NCBI RefSeq assembly: GCF_900115195.1 | Contig: NZ_FOVO01000025.1 | Location: 1 to 57,648 of the forward strand | Direction: 5' to 3' | Source of the DNA: Xenorhabdus japonica | GTDB lineage: Bacteria > Pseudomonadota > Gammaproteobacteria > Enterobacterales > Enterobacteriaceae | Length of the DNA stretch: 57,648 nt | Shown here: positions 8,873 to 18,213 of the stretch, piece by piece | How the letters are laid out: each line of letters opens with the position of its first letter | How positions within the stretch are numbered: the stretch's first letter is position 1 | Translations under genes and position numbers: made by a program | The notes under the pieces: model-generated | The model's input: only the letters and a program-made list of their open reading frames with translations | Told to the model about the DNA's origin: nothing | Database searches by the model: none

Positions 8873-9997
8873 TTATGACATTTTTATGACAGGACGTTTC
8901 GGCTGGATCTTATTTTGCGCTTTCAATTTTTGTATTTTCAATGAAGTACTCAATGCTGTGCTCAATGGAATATATACGCGAATGGATAGCCCCTCTTTTT
9001 CACTGATTCCCACCTGAATGCTCCCACCGTGGATACAAATGATCCGGTGGATGATCGCAAGCCCCAATCCCACACCACCATTATTCACTCCATCATTATT
9101 CACCCCATCATTACTACTGATGCCGCTAGCCCTAACGCCTTGCTTAAAGGGCTGGAACAAAATTGTGGCTTCTTCTTTCGTAATTCCAGTGCCGTTATCC
9201 TCAACCTGAAACCAGCCAAATTTTTCTGTTGAGCCGCTACTGATTCGAATCCATCCATTGCCATAACGCCGGGCATTAGTGAACATATTGACTAATACAC
9301 GCTTGATGGAAAGGGGATGGGCTAAAATAAAAATCGGATCTTTAGATAAGCGATTCTCAATATCTATCATATTGTCTACATTTGACATACCACGTTGTTC
9401 TGCCTCGATCACTTCTTCAAGCAGCTCATTCAATTCACAACATGTAAATGGCATATCCTGCCCCGCCCGCTGATAATCAATGAACTGATCAATCATGGCA
9501 TTGCACTCTTCAATATCCTGATGGATAGATTCTGTCAGAAAATCATCTTTTCCTTCCATCATTTCCATCGCCAGACGAATACGAGTAAGCGGAGTGCGCA
9601 AGTCATGACTCACTCCAGCCATCAATACCACCCGATCACTTTCTTGTGATTTCAGTGCTACCGACAATTGGTTAAGTGCTCTAATAACAGAACGGATGGC
9701 GGGTGTTCCCTTTTCAGGCAACGGTGATACTTTTCTTCCTTTTCCCATGTCAATGACTGCTTTTTGCATGGCTTTCAATGTACGTTTTGGAATAGCGAAA
9801 TACCGCCGGAACACCGCGAATAGTGATAGTCCCACCACAAAGACACTTATAAAGAGATAAGGAAATATCGCGCTGAAAGCGAGTTTTTCGAACGTCACCA
9901 GCAATAAAGTGATCAGAGAGCTGAACAGCAGGCTGCCCAGCATCAGGTACAGAATATAGGAAAACCAGGCACGCAGAGAAGGACAAGGCTTTTTCAT
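8873..9997 (-). CDS. envZ: Osmosensor histidine kinase EnvZ, periplasmic domain nearly absent
   Basis: EnvZ phosphorylates OmpR. Two hydrophobic segments (about residues 12-34 and 41-62) are separated by only a few residues, where E. coli EnvZ has a periplasmic domain of over 100. A HAMP-like linker follows, then the H-box with His131 ([12 protein letters not shown]), the N-box ([11 protein letters not shown] near 237-247), the G1 box (VEDNGTGI, 265-272) and G2 (GVGLGLAI, 308-315). Between G1 and G2 the ATP lid carries an extra insertion of repeated pentapeptides ([15 protein letters not shown]; residues 295-309). The C-terminus extends about 25 residues beyond the catalytic domain. At 374 residues it is shorter than the 450 of E. 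coli. The start overlaps the ompR stop by four bases. Confidence 0.95.
   Translation of the reverse strand: MKKPCPSLRAWFSYILYLMLGSLLFSSLITLLLVTFEKLAFSAIFPYLFISVFVVGLSLFAVFRRYFAIPKRTLKAMQKAVIDMGKGRKVSPLPEKGTPAIRSVIRALNQLSVALKSQESDRVVLMAGVSHDLRTPLTRIRLAMEMMEGKDDFLTESIHQDIEECNAMIDQFIDYQRAGQDMPFTCCELNELLEEVIEAEQRGMSNVDNMIDIENRLSKDPIFILAHPLSIKRVLVNMFTNARRYGNGWIRISSGSTEKFGWFQVEDNGTGITKEEATILFQPFKQGVRASGISSNDGVNNDGVNNGGVGLGLAIIHRIICIHGGSIQVGISEKEGLSIRVYIPLSTALSTSLKIQKLKAQNKIQPKRPVIKMS
8874..8892 (-). promoter_or_regulatory. Pho box (PhoB binding site) for the pst operon
   Basis: On the minus strand CTGTCATAAAAATGTCATA matches the Pho box, two CTGTCAT-type half sites spaced 11 bp apart. It lies about 130 bp upstream of the pstS start, so phosphate-starvation control by PhoB is expected. 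It overlaps the last codons and stop codon of envZ. Confidence 0.8.
9071..9115 (-). repeat. Three 15-bp tandem repeats in the ATP lid of envZ
   Basis: Three near-identical 15-base units encode [10 protein letters not shown] and NNGGV immediately before the G2 box of EnvZ. This looks like an in-frame tandem expansion in a flexible loop. Confidence 0.85.
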
Positions 9998-10713
9998 ACC
10001 TTACTTCCATCAGGGACAAAAACGTATCCCAATCCCCAAACCGTCTGGATATAACGCGGATGGGCAGGATCTTCTTCAATCAGGCGACGCAGGCGGGAAA
10101 CCTGTACATCAATAGAGCGCTCCATTGCGCCATATTCTCTCCCCCGAGCCAAGTTCATCAATTTGTCCCGTGATAACGGCTCACGAGGATGAGAAACCAA
10201 CACTTTCAGCACGGAAAACTCCCCACTGGTCAAAGGCAACAATTCATCTTGGTGAAACATTTCACGTGTTCCGAGATCAAGTTTAAATTTCCCGAAATTA
10301 ATCACCGCATCATCTGACGCCGGCGCTCCCGGCAATTCATGTGTCTGTCGCCGTAAGACAGCACGCATGCGTGCCAACAATTCACGTGGGTTAAAAGGTT
10401 TGGCAAGATAATCATCAGCGCCAATTTCAAGACCAACAATCCGATCAACCTCTTCTCCTTTCGCGGACACCATGATGATCGGAATCGAGTTATGCTGACT
10501 TCTCAACCTTCGACAGATAGACAACCCATCTTCGCCCGGCAACATTAAATCCAGGACAATCAATTGAATGGATTCTCTGGTCAATAAACGATCCATCTGT
10601 TCTGCATTTGCTGCGCTACGCACTTGAAATCCCTGTTCGGATAAATAGCGTTCCAACAACGCCCGCAAGCGCATATCATCATCAACAACAAGGATCTTAT
10701 AACTCTCTTGCAT
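9994..10713 (-). CDS. ompR: Response regulator OmpR
   Basis: OmpR (239 residues, same length as in E. coli) is the DNA-binding partner of EnvZ and controls porin and many envelope genes; in Xenorhabdus it also affects exoenzymes and motility. The receiver domain (residues 1-120) has the acidic pair DDD near 11-13, the phospho-acceptor Asp55 in [13 protein letters not shown], and the conserved Lys in [10 protein letters not shown]. The C-terminal winged helix carries [20 protein letters not shown] and [17 protein letters not shown]. It is first in the ompR-envZ operon, and translation is coupled to envZ through an ATGA overlap. Confidence 0.98.
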   Translation of the reverse strand: MQESYKILVVDDDMRLRALLERYLSEQGFQVRSAANAEQMDRLLTRESIQLIVLDLMLPGEDGLSICRRLRSQHNSIPIIMVSAKGEEVDRIVGLEIGADDYLAKPFNPRELLARMRAVLRRQTHELPGAPASDDAVINFGKFKLDLGTREMFHQDELLPLTSGEFSVLKVLVSHPREPLSRDKLMNLARGREYGAMERSIDVQVSRLRRLIEEDPAHPRYIQTVWGLGYVFVPDGSKV

Positions 10714-10881
10714 GTTTCAGCTCCCAAGATGCTCCATGCCCGTAACATCCATTACAGAAAACCCATACTTTAATAGAGACTAACCGCATGTATTTTAAGG
10801 CCATTCACGACATTGGCAAACATTGCTTATGTTTCAGTTTTTGATTCTTGTTCTCCCTATTTTTGCTCCGCAATCTGTAAC

Positions 10882-11364
10882 TTATGTCAAATGCTGATAA
10901 CTAATTTCCAGTATCCAGTAAGTTACCATTCCATTAGGTGTCATCACTGTGACTTCATCATCAACCTGCTTACCAAGCAGCGCCCTTGCCACCGGAGAAT
11001 CAATGGAAATCCACTTCTTGGCAGGAGCGAATTCATCCGGCCCTACCAAACGAAAAATGTGTTCTTCCTCATTATCATTTTCAACTTTTACCCATGCCCC
11101 AAAAAAGACTCTTCCTTCTTGTTGCGGATCAGGATCGACAATTTGCAATACATCCAGCCGCTTGGATAAAAAACGCACACGACGGTCAATTTCTCTTAAT
11201 CTTTTTTTACCATAAATGTATTCTGCATTCTCTGAACGATCCCCTAACGCAGCAGCATCTGAAACAGCCTGAGTGACTTTAGGACGTTCAATTTTCCAAA
11301 GGTATTTCAGTTCCTGATCAAGCGAATGCCAACCTTCTCGGGTAATATAGTTACTCTTGGCCAT
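10882..11364 (-). CDS. greB: Transcript cleavage factor GreB
   Basis: GreB rescues backtracked RNA polymerase by stimulating cleavage of the extruded RNA end. At 160 residues it has the expected two parts. The N-terminal coiled coil carries the acidic tip (DAAALGDRSENAEYIYGKKR). The C-terminal globular domain ends near SPVARALLGKQVDDEVTVMTPNG. The start MAKSNYITREGWHSLDQEL is typical of GreB rather than GreA. It is divergent from tex, the order seen in other enterobacteria. Confidence 0.96.
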   Translation of the reverse strand: MAKSNYITREGWHSLDQELKYLWKIERPKVTQAVSDAAALGDRSENAEYIYGKKRLREIDRRVRFLSKRLDVLQIVDPDPQQEGRVFFGAWVKVENDNEEEHIFRLVGPDEFAPAKKWISIDSPVARALLGKQVDDEVTVMTPNGMVTYWILEISYQHLT

Positions 11365-11637
11365 AAAAAACTCACTTGAGAAAAGATGATTGATAGCGAA
11401 GTACTATATCTTAATCCAGCAGACATTCGATCTTAATCCAGAAGATATTCGATGAATTCTGCCGCAATATGACCGAAATATCGCGCTAAACTGGAAATTA
11501 TCGCGCTCAGCACGTATAAATGGAGCCAGTTTGAACCATGCCGATATTGTTTCAGGTGAAATTTGATTTTATCCGGCTCTGTCTGATGATGTCTCAGGAT
11601 ATCCACAAGCACCAAGAAAATTGAAGAAAAACAGACC
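11365..11637. promoter_or_regulatory. Divergent promoter region of greB and tex with a 22-bp tandem repeat
   Basis: This 273-bp gap separates greB (minus) from tex (plus) and must hold both promoters. At 11408-11451 a 22-base unit (ATCTTAATCCAGCAGACATTCG) is present twice in tandem with two differences. No other element is convincing. Confidence 0.5.
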
Positions 11638-13986
11638 ATGAATGAATCTTTAAGTCGAATCATTGCCGGTGAGCTACAGGCTCAACCACAGCAAGTCCTA
11701 GCCGCCATTGCTCTGCTCGATGAGGGAAATACGGTTCCTTTTATCGCCCGTTACCGTAAAGAAGCCACCGGTGGTCTGGATGACACGCAGCTCCGCCAGC
11801 TCGAAAACCGCCTCGGTTATCTGCGCGAACTGTCCAATCGCCGTCAGACTATTCTGAAATCGATTGAGGAGCAGGGAAAGTTAACTGTTGAGCTTGCAGA
11901 ATCGATTAACGCTACGCAAAGCAAAACCGAATTGGAAGACCTGTACCTACCTTATAAACCTAAACGCCGTACCCGTGGACAAACAGCCATTGAAGCCGGA
12001 TTGGAACCTCTGGCCGATCTGCTGTGGCAAGATCCGCAACAAGAGCCAGAACTGACGGCGGCTGCCTATGTTGATGCAGATAAAGGTGTTACTGATACCA
12101 AAGCAGCATTAGATGGCGCACGTTATATCCTGATGGAGCGTTTTGCCGAAGATGCAGCTTTGCTGGCAAAAGTGCGTGAATATCTATGGAAAAATGCCCA
12201 TTTGGTCGCCAAAGTTGTCGAAGGCAAAGAGGAAGACGGTGCCAAGTTCAGCGATTATTTCGATCACCACGAAGCTATCGCGACTGTTCCCTCCCACCGT
12301 GCTCTTGCCATGTTCCGTGGACGCAATGAAGGTATCCTGCAACTGTCTTTGAATGCCGACCCTCAATTTGAGGAAGCCCCGAAAGAGAGCTACTGCGAGC
12401 AAATTATTACCGATCACCTTAACCTGCGCCTGAATAATGCACCTGCTGACAACTGGCGCAAGGCCGTGGTGAACTGGACATGGCGCATCAAAGTGCTGCT
12501 GCATCTGGAAACCGAACTGATGGGCACACTGCGCGAGAAAGCCGAAGATGAAGCCATCAATGTATTCGCCCGTAACCTGCATGATCTGCTGATGGCTGCG
12601 CCTGCGGGTATGCGCGCAACAATGGGACTGGACCCGGGCTTACGTACTGGGGTAAAAGTCGCCGTTGTTGATGCGACAGGCAAACTGATTGCCACCGATA
12701 CCATTTATCCGCACACCGGACAAGAAAACAAAGCCGCTGCCACCGTCGCAGCTCTGTGCACCAAACATCAGGTGGAATTAGTCGCCATTGGTAATGGTAC
12801 TGCATCCCGTGAAACAGAACGTTTCTTCGCTAATATCCAGAAACAATATCCTGATGTCACGGCACAGAAAGTCATCGTCAGCGAAGCAGGAGCTTCTGTT
12901 TACTCCGCTTCTGAGTTGGCTGCACAAGAATTCCCTGATCTGGATGTTTCCCTGCGTGGGGCTGTTTCCATCGCCCGCCGCCTGCAAGATCCGCTGGCTG
13001 AGCTGGTGAAAATTGAACCAAAATCTATCGGTGTTGGCCAATACCAGCATGATGTTAGCCAGATCCAACTGGCCAAAAAACTGGACAACGTGGTTGAAGA
13101 CTGTGTAAACGGCGTCGGCGTTGACCTGAACACAGCTTCTGTCGCCTTGTTGACCCGCGTTGCAGGCCTGAGCCGTGCCGTTGCCCAAAATGTTGTTAAC
13201 TGGCGTGATGAAAACGGCCGTTTCAATAATCGTGACGAACTGCTGAAAGTCCATCGTTTGGGGCCGAAAGCCTTCCTGCAATGTGCTGGCTTCCTGCGCA
13301 TCAATCAAGGTGATAACCCGCTGGATGCTTCAACGGTTCACCCGGAAACCTATCCTGTGGTTGAGAAAATCCTGACAGCAATTGAACAGACCCTGCCTGA
13401 CTTGATGGGCAATCCTGCCGCCCTGCGTAATTTGAATGCTCAGGATTTCACAACAGAAAAATTCGGTATCCTGACCGTCACCGATATTCTGAAAGAGCTG
13501 GAAAAGCCGGGTCGCGATCCTCGCCCTGAATTCAAGACAGCCACATTTGCCGATGGTGTTGAAACCATGAAAGACCTGCAAATTGGTATGATTTTGGAAG
13601 GCACCGTGACTAATGTGACTAATTTCGGTGCATTTGTGGATATCGGTGTCCATCAGGATGGTTTGGTTCATATCTCCTCACTATCCGATCGCTTTGTGGA
13701 AAATACCCACACTGTGGTCAAAACAGGCGACATCGTGAAAGTGAAAGTGATGGATGTTGACCTCAACCGCAAGCGTATTGCACTGACTATGCGTCTTGAT
13801 GAGCAACCGGGTGAGACTCAGGCACGCCGGCCTCAAGGTGACAACCGTCAGGATCGCAATGATCAGAACCGCAATAATCACAACGGTAATGGCAGAAACC
13901 GACATAATTCGCGTTCAGGTTCTGCATCCTTAACCAACAGCGCCATGAGTGATGCACTGGCTGCTGCTTTTAATAAAAAACGTTAA
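11638..13986 (+). CDS. tex: RNA-binding transcription accessory protein Tex
   Basis: Tex (782 residues; about 773 in E. coli) is a conserved cytoplasmic RNA-binding protein whose exact role is unsettled. In order it has the N-terminal helical Tex region ([39 protein letters not shown]), a YqgF/RuvX-like RNase-H-fold domain ([17 protein letters not shown]), helix-hairpin-helix repeats ([20 protein letters not shown]) and a C-terminal S1 domain ([20 protein letters not shown]). The extreme C-terminus is a low-complexity Asn/Arg/Gly tail. A strong terminator follows. Confidence 0.97.
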   Translation: MNESLSRIIAGELQAQPQQVLAAIALLDEGNTVPFIARYRKEATGGLDDTQLRQLENRLGYLRELSNRRQTILKSIEEQGKLTVELAESINATQSKTELEDLYLPYKPKRRTRGQTAIEAGLEPLADLLWQDPQQEPELTAAAYVDADKGVTDTKAALDGARYILMERFAEDAALLAKVREYLWKNAHLVAKVVEGKEEDGAKFSDYFDHHEAIATVPSHRALAMFRGRNEGILQLSLNADPQFEEAPKESYCEQIITDHLNLRLNNAPADNWRKAVVNWTWRIKVLLHLETELMGTLREKAEDEAINVFARNLHDLLMAAPAGMRATMGLDPGLRTGVKVAVVDATGKLIATDTIYPHTGQENKAAATVAALCTKHQVELVAIGNGTASRETERFFANIQKQYPDVTAQKVIVSEAGASVYSASELAAQEFPDLDVSLRGAVSIARRLQDPLAELVKIEPKSIGVGQYQHDVSQIQLAKKLDNVVEDCVNGVGVDLNTASVALLTRVAGLSRAVAQNVVNWRDENGRFNNRDELLKVHRLGPKAFLQCAGFLRINQGDNPLDASTVHPETYPVVEKILTAIEQTLPDLMGNPAALRNLNAQDFTTEKFGILTVTDILKELEKPGRDPRPEFKTATFADGVETMKDLQIGMILEGTVTNVTNFGAFVDIGVHQDGLVHISSLSDRFVENTHTVVKTGDIVKVKVMDVDLNRKRIALTMRLDEQPGETQARRPQGDNRQDRNDQNRNNHNGNGRNRHNSRSGSASLTNSAMSDALAAAFNKKR

Positions 13987-14018
13987 TTCGTAAAACCGTT
14001 TGTTTACGTAAATGATTT

Positions 14019-14053
14019 CCTGAGCTGGCGCAATTGCGCCAGCTCAGGATCTT
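14019..14053 (+). terminator. Terminator of tex
   Basis: A perfect palindromic hairpin runs from 14019 to 14048; each arm is 15 bases with sequence CCTGAGCTGGCGCAA or its complement. It is followed by ATCTTTTCT. It lies 33 bp past the tex stop. Confidence 0.85.
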
Positions 14054-14397
14054 TTCTATATTCTTTCAAAACACGTGAAGCTCTGACTGGTTAATATCAC
14101 TAAATATATTTTTAATTTAAATAAATTGTTACATGAAGATAATAAAACTTCTTCAATATCCACTCTAAAAACCCCATTGTTTTCATAGTAATAATTCTAT
14201 TTATTGCTGACGTGATAAATTTGAATAAGTGATGACACCTGCATCTTTACATAAATAATTCGTATACTTCGTTTCGCAATAAATCTCATAACAATGGGAA
14301 CTTATTGAATAATATAAAAAACTTCCTGATGTTCTTATACCCAATGGGCTTCGGGTTTTAGGTATAAAGAACTCATTCACACTGTTGAGGAAAAAAC
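14054..14397. other. AT-rich intergenic region with short ERIC-end-like dyad
   Basis: I see no gene in these 344 bp. At 14335-14367 TTATACC and GGTATAA form a dyad around CAATGGGCTTCGGGTTTTA. Its left part matches the outer end of an ERIC element (TATACCCAATGG), so this may be a much-deleted ERIC remnant. The promoter of the next gene must lie here. Confidence 0.4.
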
Positions 14398-14925
14398 ATG
14401 AACAAACACGTCCAAAGCAGTTTTGATCTACTCAGCAATATCCGTTTTTTCAGTCTTTCCACTCATGATCCAGATGCAGATACAGTCTGGTCATCAACAA
14501 TGTTTTATATTCCGAAATACAATCCACTGACACTGATCTGGTACTCCAAACAAGATACCCGACATTCGCAAGAATTGTGTATCAATCCCAGTGTAAGCGG
14601 TACAATCTACAGTAGTCGGGTTATGCCTGATTCATCGCTGGATCTGGCTGGTGCTCAATTTGTTGGTAGTGCCCGCCAAGTCCCCGATGATCAAATAGAA
14701 GAAACCTATGACTACTTTTTCTTAAAAACTTATCCTGATCCCGCTATCAGAAAGAAAAAATCCCGTCCTATCAGTGACTATCAAGGCCATGCCGTACGCC
14801 GTTTTTATGAGTTGGAAATTGAAAAATGGTGGGTGTACGACTCAAATGCCTGGAGCCAACATCAAGATGATGAGCGTGTACAAGTATCATTGAGTGAACT
14901 AAGTTACCCTCCTAAAGGTCAATGA
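14398..14925 (+). CDS. Pyridoxamine 5'-phosphate oxidase-like split-barrel protein (YhbP-like)
   Basis: This 175-residue protein resembles the FMN-binding split-barrel family, especially YhbP-type proteins (about 147 residues). The shared pattern is VWSSTMFYIPKYNPLTLIWY, then a DTRHSQEL segment, CINPSVSGTIYSS, and LAGAQFVGSARQVPDDQIEE. The C-terminal third, with ELEIEKWWVYDSN, matches the family's last strands. Whether it binds FMN, and on what substrate it acts, cannot be read from the sequence. It is a lone gene between tex and feoA with its own ribosome-binding site (GAGGAAAAAAC). Confidence 0.7.
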   Translation: MNKHVQSSFDLLSNIRFFSLSTHDPDADTVWSSTMFYIPKYNPLTLIWYSKQDTRHSQELCINPSVSGTIYSSRVMPDSSLDLAGAQFVGSARQVPDDQIEETYDYFFLKTYPDPAIRKKKSRPISDYQGHAVRRFYELEIEKWWVYDSNAWSQHQDDERVQVSLSELSYPPKGQ

Positions 14926-14934
14926 AAACCAACG

Positions 14935-14956
14935 AGCCCTGTTTATTGACAGGGCT
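14935..14956 (+). terminator. Possible terminator after the split-barrel gene
   Basis: An 8-bp stem (AGCCCTGT with ACAGGGCT, loop TTATTG) lies 10 bp after the stop. It lacks a clear T run, so its strength is uncertain. Confidence 0.45.
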
Positions 14957-15162
14957 TATCAGTTCAAGAAAATTTCCCGAATATTAAACAATTCCAATAG
15001 CGATTTATTTCCAATAAAGCCACCATTAATTTGATTAATATCAATTTATTCCTGCGTTATTCAGTATAAATAATCTGTATCGCAGTTACGTATTATTATC
15101 ATTAACAATTAGAGTTCAGATCAATTACCGAATTTTTTTCTTGTGAATTTCCCTTTATTGAG

Positions 15163-15181
15163 GATAATAATTCTCATAATC
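15163..15181 (+). promoter_or_regulatory. Fur box upstream of feoABC
   Basis: GATAATAATTCTCATAATC matches the 19-bp Fur consensus at 15 of 19 positions by my count. It lies 31 bp upstream of the feoA start. Iron-dependent repression of feoABC by Fur is expected, as in other enterobacteria. Confidence 0.75.
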
Positions 15182-15211
15182 ACTTATTTTTCAGTCAGAA
15201 TGGAGAGTTAT

Positions 15212-15460
15212 ATGGTTCTTATTCCAGAACATAGATATAAAATTCTGGGATTTTCTCCAGAGATTAGTCCCGCTTATCGGCAAAAATTATTGTCACTCGG
15301 CATGTTACCCGGCTCAACATTTCAGGTTATTCGCTTTGCTCCGTTAGGCGATCCAATACAAATCGAAACACGCAGAGTTAACCTTACCCTTCGTAAGCAA
15401 GACCTGGCATTTCTCATGTTGCATGAAGATCTGAATCCACAAAGCACTGAGTCGATGTAG
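15212..15460 (+). CDS. feoA: Ferrous iron transport protein FeoA
   Basis: FeoA is a small cytoplasmic SH3-like protein needed for FeoB-driven ferrous iron uptake. From the ATG at 15212, which follows a GGAGAG ribosome-binding site, it is 82 residues; the longer ORF from 15143 is not needed. The core [20 protein letters not shown], followed by [14 protein letters not shown] and LRKQDLAFL, is nearly the same as in E. coli FeoA. It is first in feoABC. Confidence 0.95.
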   Translation: MVLIPEHRYKILGFSPEISPAYRQKLLSLGMLPGSTFQVIRFAPLGDPIQIETRRVNLTLRKQDLAFLMLHEDLNPQSTESM

Positions 15461-15576
15461 TTCAGAACAACCATTGTCTATACCGTTTTATAACCAGCTT
15501 AATAACCAGAGTACGAAGGTATAACCAAATTTATAACCAGAGTATGAAAGTCGCTTCCTGATTGGCAGAAAGTATA
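15461..15576 (+). repeat. feoA-feoB spacer with short tandem duplication
   Basis: The 116-bp spacer contains repeated copies of ATAACCAGAGTAYGAA separated by partial copies (ATAACCAGCTTA, ATAACCAAATTT), between about 15490 and 15549. No hairpin or gene is apparent. Confidence 0.55.
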
Positions 15577-17901
15577 ATGAAACAATTAACTATAGGCCTG
15601 ATTGGTAACCCCAATGCCGGCAAAACGACGCTTTTTAACCAGCTTACTGGCTCCCGACAACGAGTAGGAAACTGGGCTGGCGTTACGGTAGAACGCAAAA
15701 CAGGCCACTTTACCACCCATGACCATCAAGTCGAGCTTGTCGACCTCCCTGGTACTTATTCGCTCACCACTATTTCTGAGCAAACCTCCATTGATGAACA
15801 GATTGCCTGCCACTACATTCTGGGGGGTGAAGCCGATATGTTGATCAATGTTGTTGATGCATCGAATCTGGAGCGTAATCTTTATCTCTCACTGCAATTG
15901 ATTGAACTGGGCATTCCCTGCATCATTGCACTGAATATGCTGGATATAGCCCAAAGCCAACGCATCAATATTGATATTCCAGCACTGGAGAAACGCCTCG
16001 GCTGTCCGGTCATCCCGCTGGTTTCAACCCGCGCCACAGGAATAGATGCACTAAAAAACATCATTGATAATTACCCACAAAATACCTCACAGAAGTTCCG
16101 CCCTGTTCAGGTTGATTATCCTGATGCGTTATTGCAGGAAATTTTCCACCTTTCCAGCCAGATTACAGAGAAATTCACGCCACAACAGTGTCGCTGGCTG
16201 ACTTTGCAAGTGTTGGAAGGAGATATTTACAGCCGTGAGGTATCCGGCCTGACTCACGCGCAACTGGCAGAAAGCAACGGGCGCTTGCAAAAACAACAAA
16301 TTGAAGAACCCGACCTCATCATTGCAGGTTCACGCTACCAGACAATCAGTGAAATTTGTCTGTCTGTCATTGATACCCGCGCGGCAACACCAAATAAACT
16401 AACCCAAGCGTTAGATACCGTTATTCTGAACCGCTGGTTAGGGGTACCTATTTTCCTGTTTGCCATGTACCTGATGTTTGTGCTGGCCATCAATATTGGG
16501 GGAGCTTTACAGCCAATCTTCGACGGCGCTTCCACCGCCATTTTTATTGATGGGATGCAATGGCTTGGTCATACTCTCCATTTCCAGAATTGGTTGACGG
16601 TGTTCCTTGCTCAGGGAATTGGTGGAGGCATCAACACGGTACTGCCGCTGGTTCCCCAAATTGGCATGATGTATCTGTTCCTCTCCTTTCTGGAGGACTC
16701 CGGCTATATGGCACGAGCGGCGTTTGTCATGGACAGGATGATGCAGGCAATGGGATTGCCGGGTAAATCTTTTGTGCCCTTGATTGTTGGCTTTGGTTGT
16801 AACGTGCCTGCCGTGATGGGAGCAAGAACACTGGACGCCCCTCGCGAACGTTTGATTACCATCATGATGGCACCATTTATGTCCTGCGGGGCAAGATTGG
16901 CGATCTTTGCCGTCTTTGCAGCGGCTTTCTTTGGAAAAAGTGGGGCAAGTATCGTTTTCTCCCTGTATATACTGGGGATTGTCGTCGCCATCCTGACAGG
17001 GCTGCTGCTCAAATACACGCTGATGCGTGGTGAAGCATCGCCATTTGTGATGGAGCTGCCGGTCTATCACGTTCCTCATGCCAAAACTCTGCTGCTCCAG
17101 ACATGGCAGAGGCTGAAAGGTTTTGTGATACGCGCGGGTAAAGTGATTGTCGCGGCGAGTATGCTGATTGGTGCCCTGAACAGTTTCTCCTTCTCCGGTA
17201 AGACCGTGGATAATATCAATGAATCAGCATTAGCTTCCGTCAGTAAAGTGCTTACGCCTGTATTGCACCCCATTGGTGTGGATTCTGATAACTGGCAAGC
17301 CACTGTCGGGCTTATCACCGGAGCGATGGCAAAAGAAGTGGTTGTAGGAACCCTGAATACCCTATATACCGCAGAAAACATTACTCAAGAGCCATTCAAT
17401 CCAGATGCATTTAATTTATTGGATGAACTAAAGGGCTCCGTAGCAAAAACGTGGGATAGCCTGAAAGAAACCTTCACGCTGAATGCACTTTCTAACCCGA
17501 TTGAAGCCAGCAAAGGTGACGGCGATATGGATCGCGGTTCAATGGGAACCATGAGCGCCAAATTCGGCTCTGCTATTTCCGCTTACAGCTACCTGATTTT
17601 CGTGCTGCTGTATGTGCCTTGCGTTTCCGTCATGGGAGCCATTGCCCGCGAAACCAGCCGTGGCTGGATGACATTCTCCATTCTGTGGGGATTGAACGTC
17701 GCTTATTCTCTGTCAGCGCTGTTTTATCAAATCACAACGTTTTCGGCTCATCCACAAAGTAGCTTGATAACAATCTCGACCGTGATTCTGTTTAACATAT
17801 TAGTCTTTATTGGCTTACGCCGCGCACGCAGCAGAGTTACCGTTATGTTCAATAACACGACTGACCGTAGTTGCGAATGTTCAAAGGGCAGTTGCCACTA
17901 G
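15577..17901 (+). CDS. feoB: Ferrous iron transport protein FeoB
   Basis: FeoB is the inner-membrane Fe(II) transporter with a cytoplasmic G domain. From the ATG at 15577 it has 774 residues, against 773 in E. coli. The G domain shows G1 (GNPNAGKTT, residues 10-18), G3 (DLPG, 56-59) and G4 (NMLD, 120-123). The membrane domain, beginning near residue 280 (VPIFLFAMYLMFVL), contains the GFGCNVPAVMGART and SCGARLAIF gate motifs. The C-terminus ends in Cys-rich CECSKGSC. The ORF also runs five codons upstream from a TTG, which the family does not support. Confidence 0.98.
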   Translation: MKQLTIGLIGNPNAGKTTLFNQLTGSRQRVGNWAGVTVERKTGHFTTHDHQVELVDLPGTYSLTTISEQTSIDEQIACHYILGGEADMLINVVDASNLERNLYLSLQLIELGIPCIIALNMLDIAQSQRINIDIPALEKRLGCPVIPLVSTRATGIDALKNIIDNYPQNTSQKFRPVQVDYPDALLQEIFHLSSQITEKFTPQQCRWLTLQVLEGDIYSREVSGLTHAQLAESNGRLQKQQIEEPDLIIAGSRYQTISEICLSVIDTRAATPNKLTQALDTVILNRWLGVPIFLFAMYLMFVLAINIGGALQPIFDGASTAIFIDGMQWLGHTLHFQNWLTVFLAQGIGGGINTVLPLVPQIGMMYLFLSFLEDSGYMARAAFVMDRMMQAMGLPGKSFVPLIVGFGCNVPAVMGARTLDAPRERLITIMMAPFMSCGARLAIFAVFAAAFFGKSGASIVFSLYILGIVVAILTGLLLKYTLMRGEASPFVMELPVYHVPHAKTLLLQTWQRLKGFVIRAGKVIVAASMLIGALNSFSFSGKTVDNINESALASVSKVLTPVLHPIGVDSDNWQATVGLITGAMAKEVVVGTLNTLYTAENITQEPFNPDAFNLLDELKGSVAKTWDSLKETFTLNALSNPIEASKGDGDMDRGSMGTMSAKFGSAISAYSYLIFVLLYVPCVSVMGAIARETSRGWMTFSILWGLNVAYSLSALFYQITTFSAHPQSSLITISTVILFNILVFIGLRRARSRVTVMFNNTTDRSCECSKGSCH

Positions 17902-17913
17902 TCGGAGCCATAA

Positions 17914-18153
17914 ATGATTAATCTGCTGAAAATCAGAGATGCTGTTGCCCTCAACGGGCGTACCGATGCAAGGTCATTGAGCCATCAGTTTTCAGCACCG
18001 CTGCCAATGGTAGAAGCCATGCTCAAGCAGCTTGTCATTATGGGTAAACTGGAGGAAGTGGACACTTCCTCCTGCCTCAGCGGGGGCTGCAAACAGTGCC
18101 CGGAAACGCAAAAATGTGACACTAAGGCGTATCAGATTGCCGTAAAAAAATAA
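17914..18153 (+). CDS. feoC: Fe-S dependent regulator FeoC
   Basis: FeoC (79 residues) is a small winged-helix protein, present mainly in gamma-proteobacteria, that affects FeoB stability or feo transcription. The N-terminal helix-turn-helix (IRDAVALNGRTDARSLSHQF) is followed by CLSGGCKQCPETQKC. Its four cysteines are the proposed Fe-S ligands. It begins 12 bp after feoB and completes the operon. Confidence 0.93.
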   Translation: MINLLKIRDAVALNGRTDARSLSHQFSAPLPMVEAMLKQLVIMGKLEEVDTSSCLSGGCKQCPETQKCDTKAYQIAVKK

Positions 18154-18213
18154 GGAGTTGCCCCGTTGTCTAAATTAAACATCAACGACGAACCAGGTGA
18201 GAGCCACATATAG

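Noticed and set aside
11433-11663. 76-codon minus-strand ORF between greB and tex
   Set aside because: It begins inside tex, spans the divergent promoter region and the 22-bp tandem repeat, and has no ribosome-binding site or family resemblance.
16507-17079. 190-codon minus-strand ORF opposite feoB
   Set aside because: It is an antisense shadow, rich in His, Gln and Asp as expected from reading membrane-protein codons backwards.
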